From Moraxella nonliquefaciens (GTDB taxonomy: Bacteria > Pseudomonadota > Gammaproteobacteria > Pseudomonadales > Moraxellaceae), in contig NZ_LXTW01000036.1 of NCBI RefSeq assembly GCF_001679005.1, forward strand, positions 7,631 through 16,388: a stretch of 8,758 nucleotides of DNA, written 5' to 3'. Both the position numbers and the translations under genes were made by a program. Within the stretch, counting starts at the first letter, position 1. Each line of letters begins with the position of its first letter. Below the pieces are notes generated by a model. The model was not told the DNA's origin. It worked only from the letters and a program-made list of their open reading frames with translations, and searched no databases. Positions 1 through 5,881 of the stretch are shown in pieces.

Positions 1-459
1 TATTATTTGCATGTTACTCAACGAAATGAGTGGAATAAAGACGCTGAAAGATTATTTGGAGAAAATCGTGGAGATTGGGTTATGATGAACGATGAAGAAA
101 ACATCTTTCATAATTTCAACAATCAGGGCGTGCCACAAAAGATGCCTAATGGTAATTATAGGTATAAAAAGTTTGTTCATAATAATGGACAAATGGAAAT
201 TATTATTGACACAAAAGACGGTATTTTAAGTGGTGATGACTACACTAGAATTGTAAGAGATCCAACCAATGCAGGAACTTATAATTATTATGGACCAAGA
301 CAGGATGGATGGAAGCATATTAAATATGATGTAGATCCTTATATTGATTTTGAAAATGGTTTGGGTGATAGGACTAGTTTAGACAATAGAAGGGATGTTC
401 CAGCAACTATTAAGGGGATTAATATTGGGGTGTATCAGGTACGTATATGGGAAAATTGA
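1..459 (+). CDS. C-terminal part of a polymorphic/CDI-type toxin, 5' end outside the window
   Basis: The frame is open from the first base, so the gene starts to the left; the TTG at 7 is only the first possible start inside the window. The 153 visible residues are polar and have no membrane segment. The segment GTYNYYG...DVDPYIDFENGLGDRT resembles the end of many haemagglutinin-linked toxins, where a 'GTYN' stretch is followed by 'D..PY...GN...D.T' (family impression from memory). The stop at 457-459 is probably premature. The -1 frame continues with a tail that matches two other tails at 668-865 and 990-1178 (see next entry). It could be the end of the full-length exoprotein or a displaced copy; the window cannot decide. 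No enzymatic activity can be assigned. Confidence 0.65.
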   Translation, partial: YYLHVTQRNEWNKDAERLFGENRGDWVMMNDEENIFHNFNNQGVPQKMPNGNYRYKKFVHNNGQMEIIIDTKDGILSGDDYTRIVRDPTNAGTYNYYGPRQDGWKHIKYDVDPYIDFENGLGDRTSLDNRRDVPATIKGINIGVYQVRIWEN

Positions 460-560
460 AAGACCATCAAAGTACCCTAGCCATTAATCAATTTAATAAA
501 TCACAAGTAATTTGTGAAAATAATTCTGAGGAGTGTAAAATTGAAAAAAAGAAAAAATAA
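423..560 (+). pseudogene. Frameshifted 3' end of the first toxin gene
   Basis: Reading the -1 frame from the G tract at 427-430 gives a continuation, GGVSGTYMGKLKDHQSTLA followed by INQFNKSQVICENNSEECK, ending at TAA 558-560. The motif FN-x-SQ-x-x-CENN recurs in the scrap at 668-865, and the (Y/F)MGKL / VFGKL element recurs in both later scraps, so this frame was evidently coding. One missing G in the tract would explain the shift. With the longer frame the toxin end overlaps the next small gene at 541 by 20 bases, as expected for a toxin-immunity pair. It could be a true mutation or a homopolymer base-calling error. Confidence 0.55.
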
Positions 561-663
561 GATAATTTTTATGATATTTGCACTACTAATACTTATGTTT
601 TTTGCACCAATAATTTATGTTTTTATAATGCGTATGATTATTGCTCTTGCTTTGTATCTTTAA
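541..663 (+). CDS. Small hydrophobic protein (40 aa), candidate immunity peptide
   Basis: A TTG start at 541 is preceded by a strong GAGGAG at 528-533 with a 7-base spacer, which decides this start. The product has a basic N-terminus (MKKRKNK) followed by a hydrophobic stretch covering residues 8-29 and a second hydrophobic end after an Arg, so it should sit in the inner membrane. It overlaps the frameshifted toxin tail and occupies the immunity position. A similar little hydrophobic gene follows the next toxin scrap at 858, with related spacing and C-terminal character. It may be a complete mini-immunity protein or the N-terminus of a longer, broken one (frame changes at the T5 tracts 620-624 and 675-679 would join it to the following scrap). 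No family recognised. Confidence 0.5.
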   Translation: MKKRKNKIIFMIFALLILMFFAPIIYVFIMRMIIALALYL

Positions 664-667
664 ATGA

Positions 668-865
668 AATAGAGTTTTTGGCATTCATGCTAATATAGAT
701 CATTCAAAAATGATCTTTGGTAGACTTCCATCAAAAACAAGTTATCCAAAAGCAATGGGGGCAAATGGAATTATTGGTGAAAAAATAAGGCAAGCTGAAA
801 GAAAATTTAATGAATCCCAGAAAACTTGCGAGAACAATTATGACTTATACAAAAAAGATGATTAG
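668..865 (+). pseudogene. Second toxin C-terminal scrap (paralogue of the first tail)
   Basis: This frame is open after TGA 665-667, but the product has no plausible start or domain of its own. The translation contains HANIDHSKMIFGRLPSK and ends KFNESQKTCENNYDLYKKDD. The ending matches the first tail (FNKSQVICENN) and the third one (RKFNE..KKK), so it is best read as the last ~60 residues of a related toxin left behind by recombination. It begins within ten bases of the stop of the preceding small hydrophobic gene and its stop is overlapped by the next one. It cannot make a secreted toxin as it stands. Confidence 0.5.
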
Positions 866-956
866 GTATTTTTGTATTATTCTTGCTGTTGGTGCTTTTA
901 TTTGGTTTTATTTTTATATGTTAGCTATTATAGGATTATTGCATAGTAATTTATAG
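858..956 (+). CDS. Small hydrophobic protein (32 aa), candidate immunity peptide
   Basis: ATG 858 overlaps the end of the preceding toxin scrap (ATGATTAG, stop at 863-865), the usual toxin-immunity coupling; an earlier in-frame ATG at 840 would give 38 aa. The product begins MIRYFCIILAV and is hydrophobic almost throughout, so it is predicted to be a single-pass membrane peptide. Position and character match the small gene at 541. Downstream the same frame carries the third toxin scrap but is closed by TAG at 954 and 987. It could be a genuine mini-immunity protein or a decayed remnant. Confidence 0.4.
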   Translation: MIRYFCIILAVGAFIWFYFYMLAIIGLLHSNL

Positions 957-989
957 ATTTTATTCTGTAAAGAACGCTTAGCTATTTAG

Positions 990-1178
990 CCAGATTTTGG
1001 TAACGGAAATGGCGATAAGACGACTTATTATTCTCGTCATAGTAATATATCTGGTGCTGTTTTTGGCAAGTTGTCAAATAATAGCTGATACTCAGATCAC
1101 ACAAATAAGCTCATACTTGATACAAGTAGAGAAGATGTGATAAGAAAATTTAATGAAGTTGATAAGAAAAAAAGATAA
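990..1178 (+). pseudogene. Third toxin C-terminal scrap with an internal stop
   Basis: After TAG 987-989 the frame reads PDFGNGNGDKTTYYSRHSNIS, then VFGKL, then an in-frame TGA at 1086-1088, then a segment ending EDVIRKFNEVDKKKR at TAA 1176-1178. The first part matches the end of the window's first toxin (DFENGLGDRT), the middle matches its MGKL element, and the end matches the FN-x-SQ tails. It is therefore a third, decayed copy of the same toxin C-terminus. The hydrophobic gene at 1182 starts 3 bases after its stop, in the immunity position. Confidence 0.5.
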
Positions 1179-1181
1179 AAT

Positions 1182-1436
1182 ATGGATACTGCAGATAAAT
1201 ATACTTCTTTATTTTTTTTAGATGTTTTTATATATATTTTTGCTTTTTGCTTAGCTCAGCATTTGGGAAATCCCTTATTGTTGGCAATTTATGTTGTATG
1301 TTCAATTGTATTATTCTTAATATTTTCTGCTTTTATAAAAAATAAAGATTTACCATTTAGTGTTTTTTTGGTTATCTTGTTGATAGTAAAAATGGGTTTC
1401 TTGGTTTGTTGCCATTTTTATTTTAGTATGGGTTAG
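1182..1436 (+). CDS. Small polytopic membrane protein (84 aa), candidate immunity protein
   Basis: The product has three predicted membrane helices, about residues 9-27, 30-51 and 58-80, with short polar links (KNKD at ~53-56). It starts at ATG 1182, three bases after the third toxin scrap; the purine run AAAAAAAGA just upstream is only a weak ribosome site. By position it would be the immunity gene of the toxin whose remnant ends at 1178. No family recognised. It is AT-rich like the other immunity candidates. It could also be an unrelated small membrane protein carried with the cassette. Confidence 0.55.
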   Translation: MDTADKYTSLFFLDVFIYIFAFCLAQHLGNPLLLAIYVVCSIVLFLIFSAFIKNKDLPFSVFLVILLIVKMGFLVCCHFYFSMG

Positions 1437-1577
1437 CCTCTAATTTAGATTAATTTATGAAGTACTACACTTTAATTCTAGATAAGATCTCCATTGACGG
1501 AGAGTACAAAATGAGATTGATTTGCAGCTCACGGTAACCAAAGCTTTGACCAGAACGGACGAGAAATCAGAATCTAG
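1437..1577 (+). other. Gene-free junction with a degenerate pretoxin 5' remnant
   Basis: No convincing gene is seen. From about 1522 the sequence reads LQLTVTKALT in the frame of 1522, which matches QVTITQAFD just ahead of the same repeat at 8233 in the downstream module. The frame then differs from that of the following module and a TAG lies at 1575-1577, so the link to the intact pretoxin frame is broken. A 26-codon ATG frame at 1457-1537 has no family resemblance and is not called. Confidence 0.4.
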
Positions 1578-2621
1578 TATGCCAAAAAAGCAGAAGACTA
1601 CCGCAAAAAAGCCAAAGATTTAGCAGATGATAATCCAAGAAAAACAGAACTTGAAACCAAAGCCAAGCAAATAGACGACAGCCTAAGAATATTTGATGGC
1701 ATCACCTCCGCCTTGTACGCTCCTAACTCAAATGGTATACTAGGCGATACAGTAAGAGCAGCAAGCCCAGAGCTTGCTTATCGTATCGGTCAAGAGTTTA
1801 AAGCACAAGACCAAGAAGGTTCAGCACAGCACCTTTTAGCTCATGCCATACTAGGTGCTACGGTAAGCTACGCCACGGGTAACAACATCACAACTGGTGC
1901 TTTATCAGGAGCGGGTAGTGAAGTGGCTGCACCTGCCTTGGCTAATTATCTATATGGCACCAAAGACCCAAAAGAGCTTACCCAAGAACAAAAAGACACC
2001 ATCACCAGTATCATTACCCTAGGCACAGCCAGCATTGCTTATGGGGCAATGGGTGATGTCAGTGTTGCGGTGAATGCTTCTGAGGTTGGGAAGGGGGCGG
2101 TGGAGAATAATACTGTTTACATTAATAAGGGTAAAGCGATCGAAGCGGATCAGAATAAAGCAAATGAGATGACTAAAGATATTATTAGTGATAGAAATGC
2201 TGGATGGAGATTTCTAAGAAGCAAAAGGCAAGCCGACCTCTTATACCAATTAAATACCAGCAAAGATTTGGAAGTTCAAGTTGATGTTAATGATTTAGGT
2301 GAATTAAAAATAACTGGAGATTTGTGGAAAACCCTACCTGATGGCCGACAAACAATTATTGTCAGACCAACTACTTATAATGTATGGGCGGTCACAGGAA
2401 GCCTGACATTAGTAAGAAGAACTGATGGAACCTATGGTGTTTTTAATGATACCTATGATTTTGAAATGCATAATTCAGGTATTCTAGCAATCCCTAGAAA
2501 CATTGAGACGGTTGTAGGTTCTCCAAGGTGCGCAGCAACGAGTGAGTGTACAGGATATCAAATTAAATTCAATGGTAATTTTGATAAAAATAAAATAAAA
2601 AATCTTAAGGACTTACAATGA
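1578..2621 (+). CDS. Orphan CdiA/FhaB-type toxin module: pretoxin-VENN plus colicin-M-like C-terminal toxin domain, no start codon
   Basis: The frame opens after TAG 1575-1577 and codes a conserved pretoxin from its first residues (KKAEDYRKKAKDL, ITSALYAPNSNG, SAQHLLAHAILG), so TTG 1713 is not a natural start. The pretoxin ends with VENN at 2100-2111. The remaining ~170 residues are the toxin. Near its end it carries D-x-Y-D (Asp, Tyr and Asp at 2448, 2454 and 2457) followed by His at 2469, inside GVFNDTYDFEMHN, then RNIET and GYQIKFNG. Colicin M also has a DxYD...H(R) catalytic set, preceded by a beta segment and followed by a similar G-Y-x-I stretch, and it cleaves lipid II in the periplasm. 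The resemblance is by motif only; spacing differs and Asn follows His. Two cysteines (2529-2555 region) could pair. The immunity gene overlaps by ATGA. Without a start it is probably silent until recombined. Confidence 0.75.
   Translation, partial: YAKKAEDYRKKAKDLADDNPRKTELETKAKQIDDSLRIFDGITSALYAPNSNGILGDTVRAASPELAYRIGQEFKAQDQEGSAQHLLAHAILGATVSYATGNNITTGALSGAGSEVAAPALANYLYGTKDPKELTQEQKDTITSIITLGTASIAYGAMGDVSVAVNASEVGKGAVENNTVYINKGKAIEADQNKANEMTKDIISDRNAGWRFLRSKRQADLLYQLNTSKDLEVQVDVNDLGELKITGDLWKTLPDGRQTIIVRPTTYNVWAVTGSLTLVRRTDGTYGVFNDTYDFEMHNSGILAIPRNIETVVGSPRCAATSECTGYQIKFNGNFDKNKIKNLKDLQ
1584..2003 (+). repeat. ~420-bp near-identical direct repeat, copy 1
   Basis: It aligns without gaps to 8236-8655 (constant offset 6652) with roughly 30 mismatches by eye. 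About a dozen of these are clustered in the codons for the LANYLYG / LSDFLFN segment. Similarity drops sharply after 2003. Confidence 0.85.
1982..2105 (+). repeat. 124-bp perfect direct repeat, copy 1 (ends in VENN codons)
   Basis: Bases 1982-2105 are identical, position by position, to 6712-6835. The match ends after the GTG GAG (V-E) codons of the VENN motif; beyond it the toxin sequences are unrelated. Confidence 0.95.
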
Positions 2622-3082
2622 GAAAATATATAGGATTTTTTATATTATTCCCGTTAATTTTTACAATAATTATTTATTCGTATAAACAAATCTTTTTTTT
2701 AGGAGAGACTCGGCTTAATGGTGATTATTATGCCATTGAGATGGATAATACATTTTTTGAGTACCTATCGCTAAAAAATGAAAAAGTAATTGGAGCAATC
2801 ATAAACCGCACAGAGTATAATAATATTCACTTGATAATTTATACCGAAGGAAAAATATGCGATGAACCACAAGGTAGTATGTTTGAGTACTTTCCAAATG
2901 ATATTATGTATGCGATTTTAGACAATACTGGAAATCTACTAGCATTTAATAATATAGAGGACTATCACTCCTATATATCCTTAAAAAATATAAAGATTGG
3001 AAATTTGCATATTAACATAAAAGATTTGTTTAAAATAGAACAAGCAAATCAAGCAGCAAAAAAGTCAGGTTGTATTTACTAA
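2618..3082 (+). CDS. Membrane-anchored immunity protein for the colicin-M-like toxin (154 aa)
   Basis: ATG 2618 overlaps the toxin stop (ATGA), which fixes the start and suggests translational coupling. The product has a basic N-terminus (MRK), one hydrophobic helix at about residues 5-21, then a ~125-residue polar domain. By the positive-inside rule the domain lies in the periplasm. It has two cysteines, at about 81 (GKICDEP) and near the C-terminus (SGCIY), compatible with one disulfide. This is the layout of colicin M immunity protein (Cmi): a short anchor and a periplasmic domain. No sequence match to Cmi is claimed. Function by position: binds and neutralises the toxin encoded at 1578-2621. 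Confidence 0.65.
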   Translation: MRKYIGFFILFPLIFTIIIYSYKQIFFLGETRLNGDYYAIEMDNTFFEYLSLKNEKVIGAIINRTEYNNIHLIIYTEGKICDEPQGSMFEYFPNDIMYAILDNTGNLLAFNNIEDYHSYISLKNIKIGNLHINIKDLFKIEQANQAAKKSGCIY

Positions 3083-3087
3083 ATTGA

Positions 3088-3108
3088 GTGTGGTGAAACA
3101 ACCCTGTA
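3088..3108 (+). other. VENN-like junction remnant
   Basis: Six bases after the immunity stop the frame of the following toxin reads V-W-stop-N-N-P-V (GTG TGG TGA AAC AAC CCT GTA). It looks like a damaged V-E-N-N delimiter with a stop where Glu is expected. Nothing of the pretoxin lies to its left, so the module was joined to the preceding immunity gene almost exactly at the delimiter. Confidence 0.35.
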
Positions 3109-3561
3109 TGTATCATCTCTCCTTACAAAAAAAGCGATTGGATTGATATGGTTCATTTCTTATTTTATGCAAGTGAGGCATATAGCCATAAAAAGGAAAT
3201 GATGGAAAATCCTTCCACCTCCTATTTAGGTCTTACGCAACAAGAAATAGTTAGTAAATCTATAAACCATGCGGTGAAGCGTGGTTATTTACAGGAAAAA
3301 CTCGATAGTATAAAAGCCCCTCATTCTGCGTATTCATATGAAGATCTACCCTCCGATTACTATGGGGCGGTATTTGGTGCAAATCATTTTGACCCAAAAT
3401 CAAAAATAAGTTTTGGTCAACAAATTTATAATTATTTTAAACAAGAATTAGATGTTAAGTCCCCATATCATGCACCAAACTACAATGATTTACCAGATAT
3501 TGACAACAAAAAACATTCTGGCATTTTTAACAGAACTATTAACCCAATGTTTATACCATGA
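3097..3561 (+). CDS. Orphan toxin C-terminal domain, cut at the VENN-like junction
   Basis: The frame is open from 3097, after TGA 3094-3096. ATG 3148 would give 137 aa, but the upstream codons (NNPVCIISPYKKSDWID) look like part of the same domain, so the true module probably begins at the NN. The product is polar with no signal peptide. It has a D-x-x-H-F element straddling the ATG (DMVHF), then AYSYEDLPSDYYGAVFGANHFDP and, near the end, APNYNDLPD. I recall similar SYEDLPS / GA.F / APNY.LP patterns at the C-termini of haemagglutinin-type toxins, but no activity can be named. The immunity gene overlaps its stop by ATGA. Probably silent unless recombined behind a complete pretoxin. Confidence 0.6.
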   Translation, partial: NNPVCIISPYKKSDWIDMVHFLFYASEAYSHKKEMMENPSTSYLGLTQQEIVSKSINHAVKRGYLQEKLDSIKAPHSAYSYEDLPSDYYGAVFGANHFDPKSKISFGQQIYNYFKQELDVKSPYHAPNYNDLPDIDNKKHSGIFNRTINPMFIP

Positions 3562-3935
3562 ATAAAAAATATTTCTATTATTTCATATTTTGTTTGCTTT
3601 TATTTGCATCATATATGTTTGTATTAAAAGACAAAAAAATGTCAAAAGAAAGACTTCAATATCTTATAAATAAGATAGATGATTACAATACCAGTTATGG
3701 CACATACCCAAAATCAATAAATAATATCGGTATACCGTTAGATGGAAACAACCACAGAGAAAGTTTTTGCAATATGCATGAGACTATGCTAGATGGTTGG
3801 GGTTATTGCTATTACGCCTATTATGATGAATCAAATGATTATGTAATACATATATATTCCTACTTGTATATTTCCAGTTATTCAAGCCTCACTCAAGAAA
3901 AAGAAACATATTTATCTATCTATCAGGATATATAA
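3558..3935 (+). CDS. Membrane-anchored immunity protein (125 aa), pseudopilin-like pattern
   Basis: ATG 3558 overlaps the toxin stop as ATGA. The product has MNKK, one hydrophobic helix at about 5-23, then a ~100-residue exported domain. The domain reads like the globular part of a GspG-type pseudopilin: a helix ending INKIDDYNTSYGTYPKSI, followed by a Tyr-rich beta stretch (YCYYAYYDESNDYVIHIYSY). Two cysteines outside the membrane, in ESFCNM and GWGYCYY, could form a disulfide. No prepilin peptidase site is seen, so a pilus role is unlikely. Position says immunity to the 3097-3561 toxin. The pseudopilin resemblance is a pattern impression only. Confidence 0.6.
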   Translation: MNKKYFYYFIFCLLLFASYMFVLKDKKMSKERLQYLINKIDDYNTSYGTYPKSINNIGIPLDGNNHRESFCNMHETMLDGWGYCYYAYYDESNDYVIHIYSYLYISSYSSLTQEKETYLSIYQDI

Positions 3936-4282
3936 GTGCCATCATCGGTGAGATGGTTGGGGATTGGTTAGTTACAGAAAAACTCAAACAAAGCATTGAA
4001 TCAGGTGAGATAAAACTAGGCTCAGATGAGTACAACAAACTTCTAAATACTATCAAGATTACCGCAGGTGCTATATTGGATATACCTTATGATGATTTTC
4101 AAAAAGCCAGTGGCTCTTTACATGCTGGCGGCTTACTGGGTCTTATAAGACACAAGACAACTGGTTATACTTATGGTACACATCCTAGGTATGGTGAAAT
4201 TGATTATCAATATCTAAGAAGTAAATATGGTTACGATTTTAAAATTAAAAATGGAGCAAGAAACTCAACCTATAAGAAATAG
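3935..4282 (+). CDS. Short orphan toxin module of the second pretoxin type (IGEM.GD)
   Basis: The conserved frame starts at about 3935 (SAIIGEMVGDW), overlapping the last codon of the immunity gene. ATG 3953 lies inside the GEMVGD motif and is therefore not a natural start. Residues up to about AGAILDIPYDDFQKAS match the corresponding part of the next module (GAVVGEMWGDY...AGITAAFADTDVAVA), which identifies pretoxin. The remaining ~60 residues (from GSLHAGGLLGLIRHKTTG to NGARNSTYKK) are the variable toxin part: short, basic at the end, without cysteines. No family recognised. The length is small for a toxin domain, so it may be truncated, although an immunity candidate still follows 30 bases on. 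Confidence 0.55.
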   Translation, partial: SAIIGEMVGDWLVTEKLKQSIESGEIKLGSDEYNKLLNTIKITAGAILDIPYDDFQKASGSLHAGGLLGLIRHKTTGYTYGTHPRYGEIDYQYLRSKYGYDFKIKNGARNSTYKK

Positions 4283-4312
4283 CATTAATTTTAACAACTG
4301 AGATATAAGATA

Positions 4313-4714
4313 ATGAAAAACATATACTTTATAATAAAGTTATTTGTATTATGCAGCTTTGCTGTTATTGCCTATATAAGCATTGTGTTACTTTCTTATG
4401 AAAGTTATTATTATTGCAATGATAAAAATTGTTTGACATTTGTTGAGACAATAAAAGGAAGAGATTTGGTTGTTAAGGTTTATGATAAAAGAATTTATAG
4501 TAGATTACAGATGAAAAATAGCTCTTATATGGAGTTTTATCCAGAATATATTCCTTATTTTGAAGAAGACGATAATGGGAGATTTATTGTACACAGTGAT
4601 TCTGAGCCAAAAATTGCAATAGGAGATATGAGTAATATAAAATTTGTTTTGTCTGGATACGAATGCTGCGGTACTCCATTTTATAAATTGAATTATTATA
4701 TGATAATATTTTAA
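4313..4714 (+). CDS. Membrane-anchored immunity candidate (133 aa) with four exported cysteines
   Basis: The product starts MKNIYFIIK and has one hydrophobic helix at about residues 10-28, then a polar domain of ~100 residues. Orientation by the positive-inside rule puts that domain in the periplasm. Cysteines at 35 and 40 (YYYCNDKNC) and a CC pair in YECCGTPF could make two disulfides. It lies 30 bases after the short toxin at 3935-4282 rather than overlapping it. The region before the ATG has only a weak GAGA-like ribosome site. Its stop at 4712-4714 is immediately followed, in the same frame, by the next pretoxin, so a clean junction sits at the stop codon. No family recognised; role from position. 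Confidence 0.6.
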   Translation: MKNIYFIIKLFVLCSFAVIAYISIVLLSYESYYYCNDKNCLTFVETIKGRDLVVKVYDKRIYSRLQMKNSSYMEFYPEYIPYFEEDDNGRFIVHSDSEPKIAIGDMSNIKFVLSGYECCGTPFYKLNYYMIIF

Positions 4715-5881
4715 TATGCAACTGACAGTGACACTATAAATGATAATATATCTCATAAACTTGGAGCAGGCTTAACAGGCTGTCTATCTGCCAAAGCGGC
4801 AGGAAATCGTTGTGAAGCAGGCAGCATTGGTGCTGTCGTTGGTGAGATGTGGGGTGATTATCAAGTAGATGACCCAAACACCCTAACCCAAGCACAAAAA
4901 GACAAACTCATCAATCAAGCCAAAATGATTGCAGGCATCACCGCTGCCTTTGCTGATACTGATGTGGCTGTGGCTACTGGTGTGGCAGCGGAGGCGGTGG
5001 AGGGTGGACTATTAGCAGGCACAACTGCTTACACCATCCCAAAGATTGATGAGTATCTAAAAGAGCAAGGTTTTGACAAAGAAGTCAGAGATACTGCCCT
5101 ACTTGCCCTATCAGCAGGCATTGGTGCAACCGTTGGTGGTGATACTGCAAGTACTGCTAATAATGTGGGGCAGGTGCAGTGGAATTATTTGACGCATCGT
5201 CAGCTACAGGACAAAATCTCGTGTGTTGGTACAAAGAAAGATTGTGCAGCCCATGTGGCTAAATATGATGAAATTTCTAGACAGCAAGATGAGCAACTAA
5301 AAAACACTTGCTCAAGCAATCCAAATAGCACCAGTTGTCATCTCATGATACAAGACGCCTTGGAATATGTGGGAAAAAACAGAAATCATTATGGAAAAGC
5401 AAGCGACATTAAAACATCTACTCAGAATGTTTTATCAGTTGCAAATTCTAGTGGCTATCATACCATCAACACTCTAGACGAAAGAGCAAACTACTTTGGA
5501 GCAATGTATGGCTATACAGAGCAACCATGGTTTAGGGTAGCAGAAAAACATTCGAGAGATCAGCTGAATATAGCTGATAATACTGGTTTCTCTGATTGGA
5601 TTTCTGAGGCTGGTGATGCTATTATGAAAAAAGGAAAACCAGAATTTCAGTATATTTACCAAAATCATGAGAATGAAGCAAATAGTTGGAGTTATACAAG
5701 ATTGCACAATGAGCAATATGATCCAGCACTGCAAAGAATTCATGAAAAACATTACAATTCATGGCTGCCTACCACCCAATGGTACGTAGATCGTCAAGTT
5801 GGTGGTGAATTCTTAAACCCTCAACATAGGTTTAACACTGGCTGTAAAGATATGACTGAGGTGCAGGGATGTCAAGAATAA
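4715..5881 (+). CDS. Orphan CdiA/FhaB-type toxin module, second pretoxin type with Cys-rich linker domain, no start codon
   Basis: The frame opens directly after the preceding stop. The conserved part begins at ISHKLGAGLTGCLSAKAAG...C..GSIGAVVGEMWGD, the style of haemagglutinin DUF637-type regions, so ATG 4847 is internal. Then comes a glycine/alanine-rich pretoxin with an ANNVGQVQWNYLTH delimiter near 5160-5200 in place of VENN. Next is a ~90-residue linker with paired cysteines (ISCVGTKKDCAAH, NTCSSNPNSTSCHLM), resembling the DUF6862-like helical domain ahead of many CdiA toxins (from memory). The final ~145 residues (from about TLDERANYFGAMYGYTEQPW to EVQGCQE) are the variable toxin, soluble-looking, with a final cysteine pair. 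No activity is recognised. The immunity gene overlaps its end by 13 bases. Confidence 0.7.
   Translation, partial: YATDSDTINDNISHKLGAGLTGCLSAKAAGNRCEAGSIGAVVGEMWGDYQVDDPNTLTQAQKDKLINQAKMIAGITAAFADTDVAVATGVAAEAVEGGLLAGTTAYTIPKIDEYLKEQGFDKEVRDTALLALSAGIGATVGGDTASTANNVGQVQWNYLTHRQLQDKISCVGTKKDCAAHVAKYDEISRQQDEQLKNTCSSNPNSTSCHLMIQDALEYVGKNRNHYGKASDIKTSTQNVLSVANSSGYHTINTLDERANYFGAMYGYTEQPWFRVAEKHSRDQLNIADNTGFSDWISEAGDAIMKKGKPEFQYIYQNHENEANSWSYTRLHNEQYDPALQRIHEKHYNSWLPTTQWYVDRQVGGEFLNPQHRFNTGCKDMTEVQGCQE

Noticed and set aside
541..865. One ~107-residue immunity gene broken by two single-base losses in the T5 tracts at 620-624 and 675-679
   Set aside because: Possible, but the end of this reading (FNESQKTCENN) matches the end of the first toxin (FNKSQVICENN), so two pieces, a small hydrophobic gene and a toxin scrap, explain the sequence better. 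Kept as an alternative.
1457..1537. 26-codon ATG frame (MKYYTLILDK...)
   Set aside because: Short, no clear ribosome site, overlaps the degenerate pretoxin remnant, no recognisable family.
1713..1715. TTG as the start of the 1578-2621 module, and likewise GTG 6470, ATG 4847, ATG 3953 and ATG 3148
   Set aside because: Each falls inside or just after residues conserved with another module or continuous with the domain, so they are internal codons rather than gene starts.
4505..4756. Reverse-strand open frame of 83 codons, and similar ones at 5474-5752, 6510-6701, 7163-7384, 7438-7650, 7707-7940 and 8520-8717
   Set aside because: All lie opposite well-supported + strand genes, have no family resemblance and no convincing ribosome site; they are shadows of those genes.
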